Positions 1-8,121 of a DNA stretch of 64,000 bases are shown piece by piece. The stretch is taken from positions 62,001-126,000 of the forward strand of contig DASZUU010000034.1 of the NCBI GenBank assembly GCA_035547425.1, given 5' to 3'. The stretch is from Alloacidobacterium sp035547425 (GTDB lineage: Bacteria; Acidobacteriota; Terriglobia; Terriglobales; Acidobacteriaceae). Each line of letters starts with the position of its first letter. The first letter of the stretch is position 1. A program made the position numbers and the translations under genes. The notes beneath the pieces are model-generated. The model saw nothing but the letters and a program-made list of their open reading frames with translations. It made no database searches and had not been told where the DNA came from.

Positions 1-908
1 CGATGGAAGCCGGGATGCACCGCGCCCGACAGGAAATCGGCATCGAGCGAGAGGATGACATCCGCCGCATCGAGCTTGTACTGCGCGTCGGCATAATCGC
101 CGAATGCTGCTTTGGTTGCCGCATAGGCCGAATCGCGATTTACCGGGTCATACTGCACCAGCTTTGCATTCGGAAAAGCCTGCTGCGCCTTCTTCCATTG
201 CGCGGCCAAAGTAGGCGAAGTAATGGTGCCGGTGAGGATGTAGATGCCTGCGCCGCCGGAAGCTTTTTTGCTCGCAAGCGCGGAGCGCCACACCGCCTGA
301 AAGGCTGCCCAGGTGCGGGTTTCGCCGCGATACATCACATGCTGCGAGCGATCAGGATCATAGAGATCGAGCAGCGTTCCCTGCGTCAGCGGATCGGAGC
401 CGCCGCGATTGTAGGGATGCTCGGGGTTGCCATCGATCTTGACCGGACGGAAGGCGTCGCTTTTCACCAGAACCGGGACCGCGCCGGTCGGAAACGGGAA
501 GGCCGAGGCGAAATACATCGGCTTGCCCAGCAGCAAATCTTCCGGCGCTTTGACGTAGGGATAAATCGGCTCATCCGGCTGCTTGGTGCAACCGGCAAGC
601 CCGGCCAGCGCCAGCGACGCGCCCGCAAGCTTCAGAAAGCCGCGGCGCGAAACCGGATCGATCCACTCCGAGGCCTGCTGCGGAAACTCGCGGCTGAGCA
701 TCTCGCCGAAGCCGGGCTTATTGGAAAGCTCTTCGAGGCTTCGCCAGTATTTTTTACCCGTCTTGCCGCCCAGTTTTGCGCGGACTTCTTCGAGCGTGAG
801 ACTCTGCGCCTCAAGCTGCACCAAGCCGTTGTCGCCTTCTCCGTTTTTGCTCATCACCTGATTGTGTCTTTCATCTTGCGCGGCGGTAAGAAGCTGTTTG
901 TCCATCAT
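1..908 (-). CDS. actB: Alternative complex III subunit ActB, N-terminal part (runs off the window)
   Basis: About 302 N-terminal residues are visible. The protein has a lead-in region containing a YWRSLEEL segment, then a Tat-type signal (SRRGFLKLAGASLALAGLAGC), then the start of a molybdopterin-oxidoreductase-like fold. In the known family, ActB is the large membrane-attached subunit of alternative complex III, a quinol oxidoreductase that replaces cytochrome bc1; it combines a cofactor-less MopB-like region with a ferredoxin-like Fe-S region. The Fe-S part lies outside the window. The start ATG at 908 overlaps the ActA stop (ATGA), so the two genes are translationally coupled. An in-frame ATG follows at 905, and another lies about 18 codons in. 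The call rests on the Tat motif plus adjacency to the pentaheme cytochrome; another complex iron-sulfur molybdoenzyme is the alternative. Confidence 0.85.
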   Translation of the reverse strand, partial: MMDKQLLTAAQDERHNQVMSKNGEGDNGLVQLEAQSLTLEEVRAKLGGKTGKKYWRSLEELSNKPGFGEMLSREFPQQASEWIDPVSRRGFLKLAGASLALAGLAGCTKQPDEPIYPYVKAPEDLLLGKPMYFASAFPFPTGAVPVLVKSDAFRPVKIDGNPEHPYNRGGSDPLTQGTLLDLYDPDRSQHVMYRGETRTWAAFQAVWRSALASKKASGGAGIYILTGTITSPTLAAQWKKAQQAFPNAKLVQYDPVNRDSAYAATKAAFGDYADAQYKLDAADVILSLDADFLSGAVHPGFH

Positions 909-1783
909 CGGTGGCAGACCTCGCAGCTCGACAACTCACGCGCTGTACGGATGTGGTATTGGCCCTCCAGGAACTTGCCAAGCTCTTCCTGGCTGGTGAA
1001 CTTCTGATAATTCAGCACTGCGGGAACCGCTGCCGCGCCGCCCGCGTCGCTGGCCGCCGCCTGGCCATGCAGCGCAACCGGCAGCATCTGCAGCGAAGCC
1101 AACTGGCCGCCGCCGTTCGCATGGGGATCGTTGGCGGTGCAGGTAACATCCTGCGCGGTGGGCACGCCCGGCTGCGAATTCTGCTTGACGGCGCACCATT
1201 CCGGCCTCAATTCGCTGGGGCCCTTCCACGCCATGTTGTAGATTTCGCTCGTAGGCCGCAGATTCGCCGCCGGATGGCGGTGGCAGTTCAGGCACCACTC
1301 CATCTGCAGCGAGTTCTGCTCATACATGATCGGCATCTCGTCGACGCGCCCGTGACAACTGGAGCAGCCGATGCCCTTATTCACGTGAATTTCATGGCTG
1401 AAATACACAAAATCGGGAAGATCGTGCACTTTTGTCCAGACGATGGAATTGCCTGTCTCCCAGCTATGCCGCACAGGCTCCAGCAGGTTGGCATTCGTCC
1501 ATATCTGCGCATGGCAGTTCATGCAGGTTTTGGTCGGCGGAATGCCGGCATAGCTCGACTTCTCTACCGAGGTGTGGCAGTACTGGCACTGCAACCCCAG
1601 GCCTTGCACATGATGCTTGTGACTGAAAGGAACCGGCTGGTCGGCGCGCTGGCCCTGCCGCGTGACCCAAGGTGATCTTTGCAGTTCGTTCAGCGTGACG
1701 CCCAAAGCTATGACAATCAATCCCGTTAAGACCAGGCTCATACGTGCCAGCGCGTTTGAGCTGCGGTCAAAAATCTGCGCCAT
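905..1783 (-). CDS. actA: Pentaheme cytochrome c, alternative complex III subunit ActA
   Basis: This 292-residue protein has one N-terminal membrane anchor (about residues 13-33) followed by a periplasmic region with five CxxCH heme motifs: CQYCH, CMNCH, CSSCH, CLNCH and a C-terminal CEVCH. Five hemes, a single anchor and the following actB match ActA, the electron-carrying cytochrome of alternative complex III. A purine-rich GAGGAAGCAGGG stretch lies upstream of the ATG at 1783. The gene is the first of an operon that continues leftward out of the window; the final heme motif sits two residues from the C-terminus, directly at the overlap with actB. Confidence 0.9.
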   Translation of the reverse strand: MAQIFDRSSNALARMSLVLTGLIVIALGVTLNELQRSPWVTRQGQRADQPVPFSHKHHVQGLGLQCQYCHTSVEKSSYAGIPPTKTCMNCHAQIWTNANLLEPVRHSWETGNSIVWTKVHDLPDFVYFSHEIHVNKGIGCSSCHGRVDEMPIMYEQNSLQMEWCLNCHRHPAANLRPTSEIYNMAWKGPSELRPEWCAVKQNSQPGVPTAQDVTCTANDPHANGGGQLASLQMLPVALHGQAAASDAGGAAAVPAVLNYQKFTSQEELGKFLEGQYHIRTARELSSCEVCHR

Positions 1784-2147
1784 GTATGCGTTCCCTGCTT
1801 CCTCTTCATTCCCAAGTAATGGGAGGGGTTAGCGTTAGCGACACCGGCGTTTTAGCTTGCCGGAAAATGTCTCGTTTTTTTTGAAGAAACACTATAGCAG
1901 GCAAACCGGCACGATCGGCAAGTGCGCGCGGGCGTAAAAAATCTTTTTTATTTGCGAGTATTCCCGAAATAAATATGGAGTCTTTCAGTCCAATTTATGG
2001 ATAGATAACTGTAGGGAGTTGCCTTTCGATGGCCGGACAGATCGTCATTCCCCGGAAAATGCAGCAGAGAAAATGACCCGGGCTGCGAAGGAAACATCTT
2101 TCTTTATGAAGGGATTCGACGGCTGTGTATCACTTCAGTAAATCGAT
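1784..2147. other. Intergenic region upstream of actA and the GT39 gene
   Basis: This is a 364-bp divergent spacer. It must hold the actA promoter (minus strand) and leader. It is AT-richer than its neighbours in the 1860-2010 stretch. No convincing hairpin, RNA gene or small coding frame was seen. Confidence 0.5.
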
Positions 2148-3992
2148 ATGCAGGGCGCGACCTCTATAATCATCTCCCAACGAATGAAGCGCTTTCTATT
2201 TCCCATCTTCGGGCTGTGGGTGCTCCTTTATGGATCATTTGCGCTCGTGCGTCCGCCGCTGCTGGACGATGCTGACGCGCTGCATGCCGAGGCCGCGCGC
2301 GAGATTCTTCACACCAACGACTGGGTTACGCTGCATGTCGACGGTGTGCGCTATCTTGCCAAAGCGCCGCTCCTTTGCTGGAGCATTGCCGCCAGCTTCC
2401 GCATCTTCGGCGTGCATGACTGGGCGGCGAGATTGCCGCTTGCGCTTTACGCGCTGGCCTTGTTCTTTGCGATCTTCGCGCTGGGGAGGCTTCTGTTCCG
2501 CTCCTCGCAGGCGGGTTTTTATGCAGCGATTTCCCTGCTTACCGCCAGCGGTATTTTCGGCTTTACGCGCATTCTGATGCCGGACGCGATGCTCTGCCTG
2601 TGGCTTACGCTGGCGATCTATTTCTTCTGGAAGTCTCTGGGTGAAGAGCCATCGCTGAAAACTGCTGCCGGATTCGCCGTCTGCTGCGCGCTTGCCGTTC
2701 TGACCCAGGGCCTGATCGGCGTCTTTTTTCCGGTAGTCATCGTTGTTCTTTATCTGTTCTTTATACGCAATCTTCGCCATCTTTTGCGCTGGCATCCGGC
2801 AATCGGCATTTTGACATTCATCGTGATTGCCGCTCCGTGGCATATTCTTGCCGCGCTAAGAAATCCGGCGATCGGCAATCCGTCCAGCCCTTTTCCGGCA
2901 CAAGGGAAGGTGCATGGCTTCCTTTGGTTTTATTTCGCGAACGAGCACTTCCGGCGCTATGCGGGACAGACAATTCCCCCCACAAGTGATTCCGTGCCTC
3001 TATTGCTCTTCTGGTTATTATTGTTTGTTTTCATCGCGCCCTGGTGTGTCTTTTCCATCAAGGCACTTTTTCACCAGAGATGGAGCGCAGCCCTGCGCCG
3101 TGAAGAGATGGGTGAGCGTCAGCGCGTCTTGTTATTGCTGGGTATCTGGGCTGCGGTGGTGATGATCTTCTTCAGCTTCTCGGCGCGGCAGGAATACTAT
3201 GTTTTGCCGGCGCTTCCGGCATTGGCCCTGCTTGCGGGATATTGGCTTGCCGAAGATGAAATTGTGCCTTCCCATGCAGGCAAGCGGACGGCCTGGGTAC
3301 TGTTTGTATTGGGCGTGCTGGCGGCTATTGCATCGGCTCTTTTTGCCGCTCACTTCCAGCCGCTGCCGGTCGGCACCGATGTAACCTCGGTATTACGGGA
3401 AGAGACGCGCACTCACCGACTCTTTTTCGGGCATTTCTTCGATCTGACACTCCGCGCACTGGGCGCTTTCCGCATTCCATTCGTGATTACGACCGCGGCC
3501 TTGCTGGTCGGCGTTTCTGCCAACCTATGGTTTCGCATGAAAGAAAACGCGCGAATGGCGAACTGCTTTCTGATCGGCACGGTGACGGCTTTTCTGATCG
3601 CGGCACACCTTGCGTTAAATACGCTCTCGCCGGTGCTCTCTTCGCAGATTCTTGCCAGCGCCATCAAGCCTGAGATGGACAGCAACGACGTTGTTGTCGT
3701 CAACGGCAGATTTGAATCCGCCTCTTCGCTTGCCTTCTACCTGGACCGTCCCGTCCAGATACTGAATGGGCGTAACGGCGGCCTGTGGTATGGATCGTTC
3801 TTTCCGGATGCGCCGCAGGTATTTATCGGCAACGATCAGCTGCAGCAGATATGGAGCAGCAGCAATCGCGCCTTTCTATGGACTCCGGTGGACCTGGCGC
3901 CGCAGCTCCCGGGCTCGACATTTGTGATTGGACGCAGCGGCGGCAAGGAAATACTGAGCAACCAGCCAAGCTCGCATGGCGCCGAGTTCTAG
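2148..3992 (+). CDS. ArnT-like glycosyltransferase family 39 membrane protein
   Basis: This protein has 614 residues from the ATG at 2148, or 602 from the ATG at 2184 (starting MKRFLFPIFG). It has many hydrophobic membrane segments. After the first segment comes a conserved acidic motif (PPLLDDADALHAEAAREI), as in ArnT/PMT-type GT-C enzymes, where the first periplasmic loop carries the catalytic acid. Such enzymes move a sugar from a polyprenyl-phosphate donor to lipid A, protein or another acceptor on the periplasmic side. The acceptor cannot be deduced here. A TATAAT at 2165-2170 lies between the two candidate starts; if it is a real -10 box, only the 2184 start could be used. Neither start has a clear ribosome binding site. 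Confidence 0.8.
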   Translation: MQGATSIIISQRMKRFLFPIFGLWVLLYGSFALVRPPLLDDADALHAEAAREILHTNDWVTLHVDGVRYLAKAPLLCWSIAASFRIFGVHDWAARLPLALYALALFFAIFALGRLLFRSSQAGFYAAISLLTASGIFGFTRILMPDAMLCLWLTLAIYFFWKSLGEEPSLKTAAGFAVCCALAVLTQGLIGVFFPVVIVVLYLFFIRNLRHLLRWHPAIGILTFIVIAAPWHILAALRNPAIGNPSSPFPAQGKVHGFLWFYFANEHFRRYAGQTIPPTSDSVPLLLFWLLLFVFIAPWCVFSIKALFHQRWSAALRREEMGERQRVLLLLGIWAAVVMIFFSFSARQEYYVLPALPALALLAGYWLAEDEIVPSHAGKRTAWVLFVLGVLAAIASALFAAHFQPLPVGTDVTSVLREETRTHRLFFGHFFDLTLRALGAFRIPFVITTAALLVGVSANLWFRMKENARMANCFLIGTVTAFLIAAHLALNTLSPVLSSQILASAIKPEMDSNDVVVVNGRFESASSLAFYLDRPVQILNGRNGGLWYGSFFPDAPQVFIGNDQLQQIWSSSNRAFLWTPVDLAPQLPGSTFVIGRSGGKEILSNQPSSHGAEF

Positions 3993-4027
3993 GCATATGG
4001 GCATCTAGGCGAACTGATTTTCTCAAG

Positions 4028-4132
4028 AATTGTCATCTCGACCGGAGTGGTGAGAGCTGTAATTTCAAAACTGCGGGTTTCTCCACTCCGCAGGACGATG
4101 AAGTCATCCTGCTGCGGTCGAAATGACAAATT
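4028..4132. repeat. Interspersed inverted repeat (REP-like), copy 1
   Basis: The ends are near-perfect inverted repeats: AATTGTCATCTCGACCG at 4028-4044 and CGGTCGAAATGACAAATT at 4115-4132, bracketing a GC-rich centre with a further CTGCGG/CCGCAG pairing. It lies between two convergent genes. Similar elements occur at 5358, 15720 and in part at 47488 and 61567. Confidence 0.75.
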
Positions 4133-4182
4133 TTCGTGGGTTATAAATCCAGGATGGCTGCTTCGAGGGTCATTATCTTTCC

Positions 4183-5331
4183 TCAAACGGTCTTGAGTTT
4201 GCCTTTTTTCAGGGTGAATCGCCGGCCGCGCCAGACAACAGTATTTCCGGCATAGCTCCATGCCCAGACGCCGAGCGCCACCACGTCGCGCAGCGGCAGC
4301 AGCCAAAGATCGCGCAACACCTGGCGATCCCCCAGGACACCGACTCCGATAGCCAGCGCCAACGTTACACGGGCGGCCAGAAGCAGGCTTAACAGCGCGA
4401 TACTCGAGAGGCTCGCGCCTGCGGCAACTAAATTCAAGAGCGCCCAAGCCAGCCCGAAAGTGAAAACGACGCCGAGATAGCCCAGTTTACGCGCGTCGCG
4501 CATGCCGCGCGCCCAGCGCAGCTGGTGCTCGAGAAATGCCCGGAAGCTGTAGGCGGGAACCGTGGTTTCGACGACCTCATCGATCAGCTCTACGCGATAA
4601 CCTTTGGCAGCGATGCGCGCGCCGAGCTCATAATCGTCTGCGAGATAATCCGCCAATGGAGCAAGACCTCCGATGGCATCGAGCGCAGTGCGGGAGACGG
4701 CGAGCGTTGATCCGAGGCCGAAGTGGATGCCGCCTTCGAGCTTGCGGGCTGTCAGCACTCCGGCGGCGAAGTCAGTGGAAATGCCGAGTGCTTCCATCCT
4801 TGAGCTGATTGTGCCGTGGGAACGTCCGCGATAAAGTGCTGTGGTCATGCCTGTTTTCGCATCGGCAAATGGAGCCATGACGCGTTCGAGATAGCGCGGC
4901 GAAACTTTGATGTCGCTGTCATTGATGATGAGGTAGTCATAGCTTGCCTGCGGAACTATCTGGGCAAGATTGCCTACTTTTCCATTGGCTCCCAGCACGG
5001 CAGGCGTGTGAATCAGGCGGATGGCGATGTTTGGAAACTCGGCTTGCAGCTGCTCGACGGCTGTGACTGCGGGATCGTCCATGCTGCTGACGCCGAAGAG
5101 TAATTCATAGGCGCCTGCATACTGCTGCCGGCAATGGCTGACGAAGCTCGCGTACATGTCGTGGTCGAAGCCTTTGAGCGGTTTCAGAATGCTTACCGTC
5201 GGATGAAACGCAGCTGGGCTCGGGCGCTTGCGGCGCACGAAATCGCGCGCGCTCCACAAAGCGGCTAAATAAAATCCGAGGCCGCAGAGGGCAAGGATGG
5301 TTGTGATGCTTTCAATGACGGTGGCGAGCAT
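4183..5331 (-). CDS. hpnI: HpnI-like hopanoid/ceramide-type glycosyltransferase (GT2 family)
   Basis: This 382-residue protein has an N-terminal membrane segment (about 5-25), a GT-A domain and two or three C-terminal membrane segments. Visible family motifs are VSILKPLKG near residue 48, a DxD equivalent in NDSDIKV (about 137-143), DDYELG and the QxxRW motif in HQLRWARG. This arrangement is shared by ceramide glucosyltransferases and HpnI, which adds N-acetylglucosamine to bacteriohopanetetrol. Acidobacteria make hopanoids and lack classical ceramide pathways in most strains, so HpnI is the better guess. No other hopanoid genes are nearby. A REP-like element separates it from the upstream permease gene, so it may have its own promoter. 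Confidence 0.7.
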   Translation of the reverse strand: MLATVIESITTILALCGLGFYLAALWSARDFVRRKRPSPAAFHPTVSILKPLKGFDHDMYASFVSHCRQQYAGAYELLFGVSSMDDPAVTAVEQLQAEFPNIAIRLIHTPAVLGANGKVGNLAQIVPQASYDYLIINDSDIKVSPRYLERVMAPFADAKTGMTTALYRGRSHGTISSRMEALGISTDFAAGVLTARKLEGGIHFGLGSTLAVSRTALDAIGGLAPLADYLADDYELGARIAAKGYRVELIDEVVETTVPAYSFRAFLEHQLRWARGMRDARKLGYLGVVFTFGLAWALLNLVAAGASLSSIALLSLLLAARVTLALAIGVGVLGDRQVLRDLWLLPLRDVVALGVWAWSYAGNTVVWRGRRFTLKKGKLKTV

Positions 5332-5357
5332 GAATGCTCAGTTTACTAAGCCTTTGG

Positions 5358-5474
5358 AGATGTCATTCTGACGCGAAGCGGAAGGACCTGTTTTTTGCGC
5401 TCTCGCGGATACACCGGTGCAGCATTGTCGAAAAGCAGGTCCTTCGACTACACGCTTCGCGCAAGATGACATCC
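5358..5474. repeat. Interspersed inverted repeat (REP-like), copy 2
   Basis: The outer arms are inverted: GATGTCATTCTGACGCGAAGCG followed by GAAGGACCTG on the left, and CAGGTCCTTCGA followed by CACGCTTCGCGCAAGATGACATC on the right. It resembles the copies at 4028 and 15720. It fills most of the gap between the permease gene and hpnI. Confidence 0.75.
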
Positions 5475-5484
5475 TTTTATTCAT

Positions 5485-6750
5485 TTACTCATAACGCAGA
5501 GCTTCAATTGGATCGAGGTTTGCTGCTTTCCACGCAGGGTAAATTCCGAAGACCAGCCCGATCATGCACGAGACTGTAAAGCCGATCATGGCCCATGTGC
5601 TCGACATGGTTGCAGGCAATGCGCTGATAAGCAGCCGTATCAGCAGCGTTATGATGCCCCCAATGAAGATGCCGATGACGCCGCCAAGCGCGCAGAGCGT
5701 AATTGCTTCTGTGGTGAACTGCAGCAGGATATTGCGCTTGGTCGCGCCGATAGCTTTGCGCACACCGATTTCCTTGGTTCGCTCAGTGACGGAAACAAGC
5801 ATGATATTCATGACGCCTACGCCGCCCACCATGAGGCCGACACTCGATACAGCGACCATAAAGATGGCGAGGCCGCCGGTGAGTTGGTTCCAGAGGCGCG
5901 TCAGAGAATCGGGCGAGAATATCTCGAAATTGTCGGGCTGCTCGACGCGCACTTTGCGGCGGCGGCGGAGCAACTCGCGAACTTCGTCTTCGACCAGGCT
6001 GCGGTTTTTCTGATCATCGTATTTCACGGCAACCCACACACCGCCGGTCACGGCATCCTCAGGATGCAGTTTCATAAAGGTGCCGATGGGGAAGTTGGCC
6101 ATGTTGTCTTCCTGATTGCGGCCGCCTCCGAAAACCTGCTTGCGCTTATCGAAGACACCGATCACGGTAAAGAGATTGCCTTCGATTGTGACTTCTTTGC
6201 CGAGAGCGCTCTGGTTGCCAAAGAGAGTTTCCGCTGTGTCGTAGCCTAGGACAACAACATCAGCGCGGCGCTCATCTTCGTCATTGGTAAACATGCGGCC
6301 TTCTTTCATGCCGATATCGTCCACTTCCGCTGCCTGCGCGGTATCGCCCTGCAGCATGACGCCTTGCGCCTTTTTGTTGCCGTATTTCACGCCGATTACG
6401 CCTGCCTGAAAGATCGGGTTAACGTGGCGGACGCCGCCATCGGCGGCGACTACGTGCGGCAGCAGGCGGATGGCGTTTACGTCATCGAAGGTCAGCTTTT
6501 TGCGAGCCAGCTGCTCGGCAGTGGGACGCACGCCGATGACCGGCATGTGGTAGACCCAGAGCACGTTCGTGCCGAGCGAATCCACCCAGTTCTGCACGTT
6601 GTTGTTGAGGCCGCTGATGATGGAAGAAATGGTAATGACGGTGGCTACGCCGATGACAATACCAAGCACGGTAAGCCCGGAGCGCAACTTGTTAGCACGC
6701 AATGTCTCCAGCGCCATGCGAACGGCTTCACGTGAATCTGTCAGCCTCAT
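5485..6750 (-). CDS. MacB-like ABC transporter permease (FtsX family), second of a pair
   Basis: This 421-residue protein has an N-terminal segment RANKLRSGLTVLGIVIGVATVI, a large periplasmic MacB_PCD domain (about 50-270) and three C-terminal membrane helices with the FtsX signature VTERTKEIGVRKAIGAT. The start at 6750 (MRLTDSREAV) is chosen because a GAGGT ribosome site lies just upstream; it falls 7 bp after the stop of the preceding permease, so the pair is co-transcribed. MacB-type permeases work in mechanotransmission, driving efflux or lipoprotein/peptide export, and need a separate ATPase when, as here, they lack the nucleotide-binding domain. No ATPase gene is adjacent. Confidence 0.85.
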   Translation of the reverse strand: MRLTDSREAVRMALETLRANKLRSGLTVLGIVIGVATVITISSIISGLNNNVQNWVDSLGTNVLWVYHMPVIGVRPTAEQLARKKLTFDDVNAIRLLPHVVAADGGVRHVNPIFQAGVIGVKYGNKKAQGVMLQGDTAQAAEVDDIGMKEGRMFTNDEDERRADVVVLGYDTAETLFGNQSALGKEVTIEGNLFTVIGVFDKRKQVFGGGRNQEDNMANFPIGTFMKLHPEDAVTGGVWVAVKYDDQKNRSLVEDEVRELLRRRRKVRVEQPDNFEIFSPDSLTRLWNQLTGGLAIFMVAVSSVGLMVGGVGVMNIMLVSVTERTKEIGVRKAIGATKRNILLQFTTEAITLCALGGVIGIFIGGIITLLIRLLISALPATMSSTWAMIGFTVSCMIGLVFGIYPAWKAANLDPIEALRYE

Positions 6751-6757
6751 ATCGACC

Positions 6758-7984
6758 TCACATCTCCGAGCGCAGCGCGACGATAGGGTCGAGCATCGCC
6801 GCCTTGCGCGCCGGATACACGCCAAAGAAAATGCCTACGCCCGCCGACACAAAGAGCGCCAGCAGCACCGACCACACCTGAATGTCGGAAGGGAAACCAA
6901 TCGCCAGGGTCACCAGCTTGGCTACGCCCGAGCCGCAAAGGACACCGATCGCACCGCCGACCAGTGACATGGTGGCTGATTCAATCAGAAACTGCAGCAG
7001 GATATCTGTGTAGCGCGCGCCCAGCGCTTTGCGTACGCCAATTTCGCGCGTTCGCTCAGTAACCGAGACAAGCATGATGTTCATGATGACGATGCCGCCC
7101 ACCACAAGCGAGATGGAAGCGATACCGATGACCACGAAAAGAAATGTGGAACTGATGCTTGTCCAAAGGCCGACAAAAGTGGCATTGGTATCGAGCGAGA
7201 AGCTGTCCTCGGCACCCGGAGCGTCATGGCGGCGCGAACGCAGAATGGCGCGCGCTTCGTCGGATGCTCGATCGAGCGCCGGGCCTACGGAACCGGCCTT
7301 TACATAAATCGTGATGCTTTTATTTGTGCCGTATTTGCGCTGGTAGGTGGTAATGGGCACAGCGACGTAATTGTCCTGGCTCTGGCCTAAAGTTTTGCCT
7401 TGCCGCTCGCCGACGCCGACCACGGTGTACGGCTCACCATCGACACGAATTTCCTTGCCCAGCGGGTCGCTGCCGGGCATCAGGTTATCGACAATGTCGT
7501 AGCCGATGATGGCGGTATGGGTGGCGTATTGCTCATCGGCAGGGGTAAAGCTGCGGCCCAACTCGACATTCAGGTTGGACATGGCGGGCATGTTCCAGCT
7601 CCAGCCGCGAATACTGGTGTCCGTACTGGAATGCGTGCCGTAGACGACTTTTCCCGTGGTGGCTTGCAGAGCGCCGACATCGACGCAGGATTTGCACTCA
7701 TCGCGAATGAATTCATAGTCATCGAGATGAATGTCTTTGCGGCGCTGAAATTTTTCGTATTCTTCGTAGCTGAAGATGACGGGCGGCTGCTTGCTCAGCG
7801 TGAAAACGTCGGCTCCGTAGCCATAGACCTTGGTGGCGACATATTTGTTGACGCCGTTGGTCAGGGTGATGACGGCGATTACGGAAGCCACGCCGATGAC
7901 CACGCCGATCAGCGTAAGAACGGAGCGCAGCTTGTTCGCCCAAAGCGATTGCAGCGCGATCTTGATGGCCTCAATAAATTCCAT
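6758..7984 (-). CDS. MacB-like ABC transporter permease (FtsX family), first of a pair
   Basis: This 408-residue protein has the same layout as its downstream partner: a first helix after WANKLRSVLTLIGVVIGVASVIAV, a periplasmic MacB_PCD domain, and three C-terminal helices around VTERTREIGVRKALGAR. The start at 7984 (MEFIEAIKIALQSLWANK) matches the usual N-terminus of the family; a longer frame reading back to 8119 encodes arginine-rich sequence with no homologous look and was rejected. The two permeases differ enough to form a heterodimer. No nucleotide-binding protein is encoded nearby. Confidence 0.85.
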   Translation of the reverse strand: MEFIEAIKIALQSLWANKLRSVLTLIGVVIGVASVIAVITLTNGVNKYVATKVYGYGADVFTLSKQPPVIFSYEEYEKFQRRKDIHLDDYEFIRDECKSCVDVGALQATTGKVVYGTHSSTDTSIRGWSWNMPAMSNLNVELGRSFTPADEQYATHTAIIGYDIVDNLMPGSDPLGKEIRVDGEPYTVVGVGERQGKTLGQSQDNYVAVPITTYQRKYGTNKSITIYVKAGSVGPALDRASDEARAILRSRRHDAPGAEDSFSLDTNATFVGLWTSISSTFLFVVIGIASISLVVGGIVIMNIMLVSVTERTREIGVRKALGARYTDILLQFLIESATMSLVGGAIGVLCGSGVAKLVTLAIGFPSDIQVWSVLLALFVSAGVGIFFGVYPARKAAMLDPIVALRSEM

Positions 7985-8121
7985 AAATCCATGAAACAGG
8001 AGCGTCTTCCAAGCATACGCCAGGGAAGCGATACAGGACACACGCGCTCGCCGCCCCGAGCAAGATACGCGGCTGGCCGTGCATTTGTTCCCGCAAAATA
8101 CGGCCTCAGGCCGGAACATTC

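Noticed and set aside
2165..2170. TATAAT between the two candidate starts of the GT39 gene as a firm promoter
   Set aside because: No matching -35 element is present at the right distance, so it remains a weak hint about the start.
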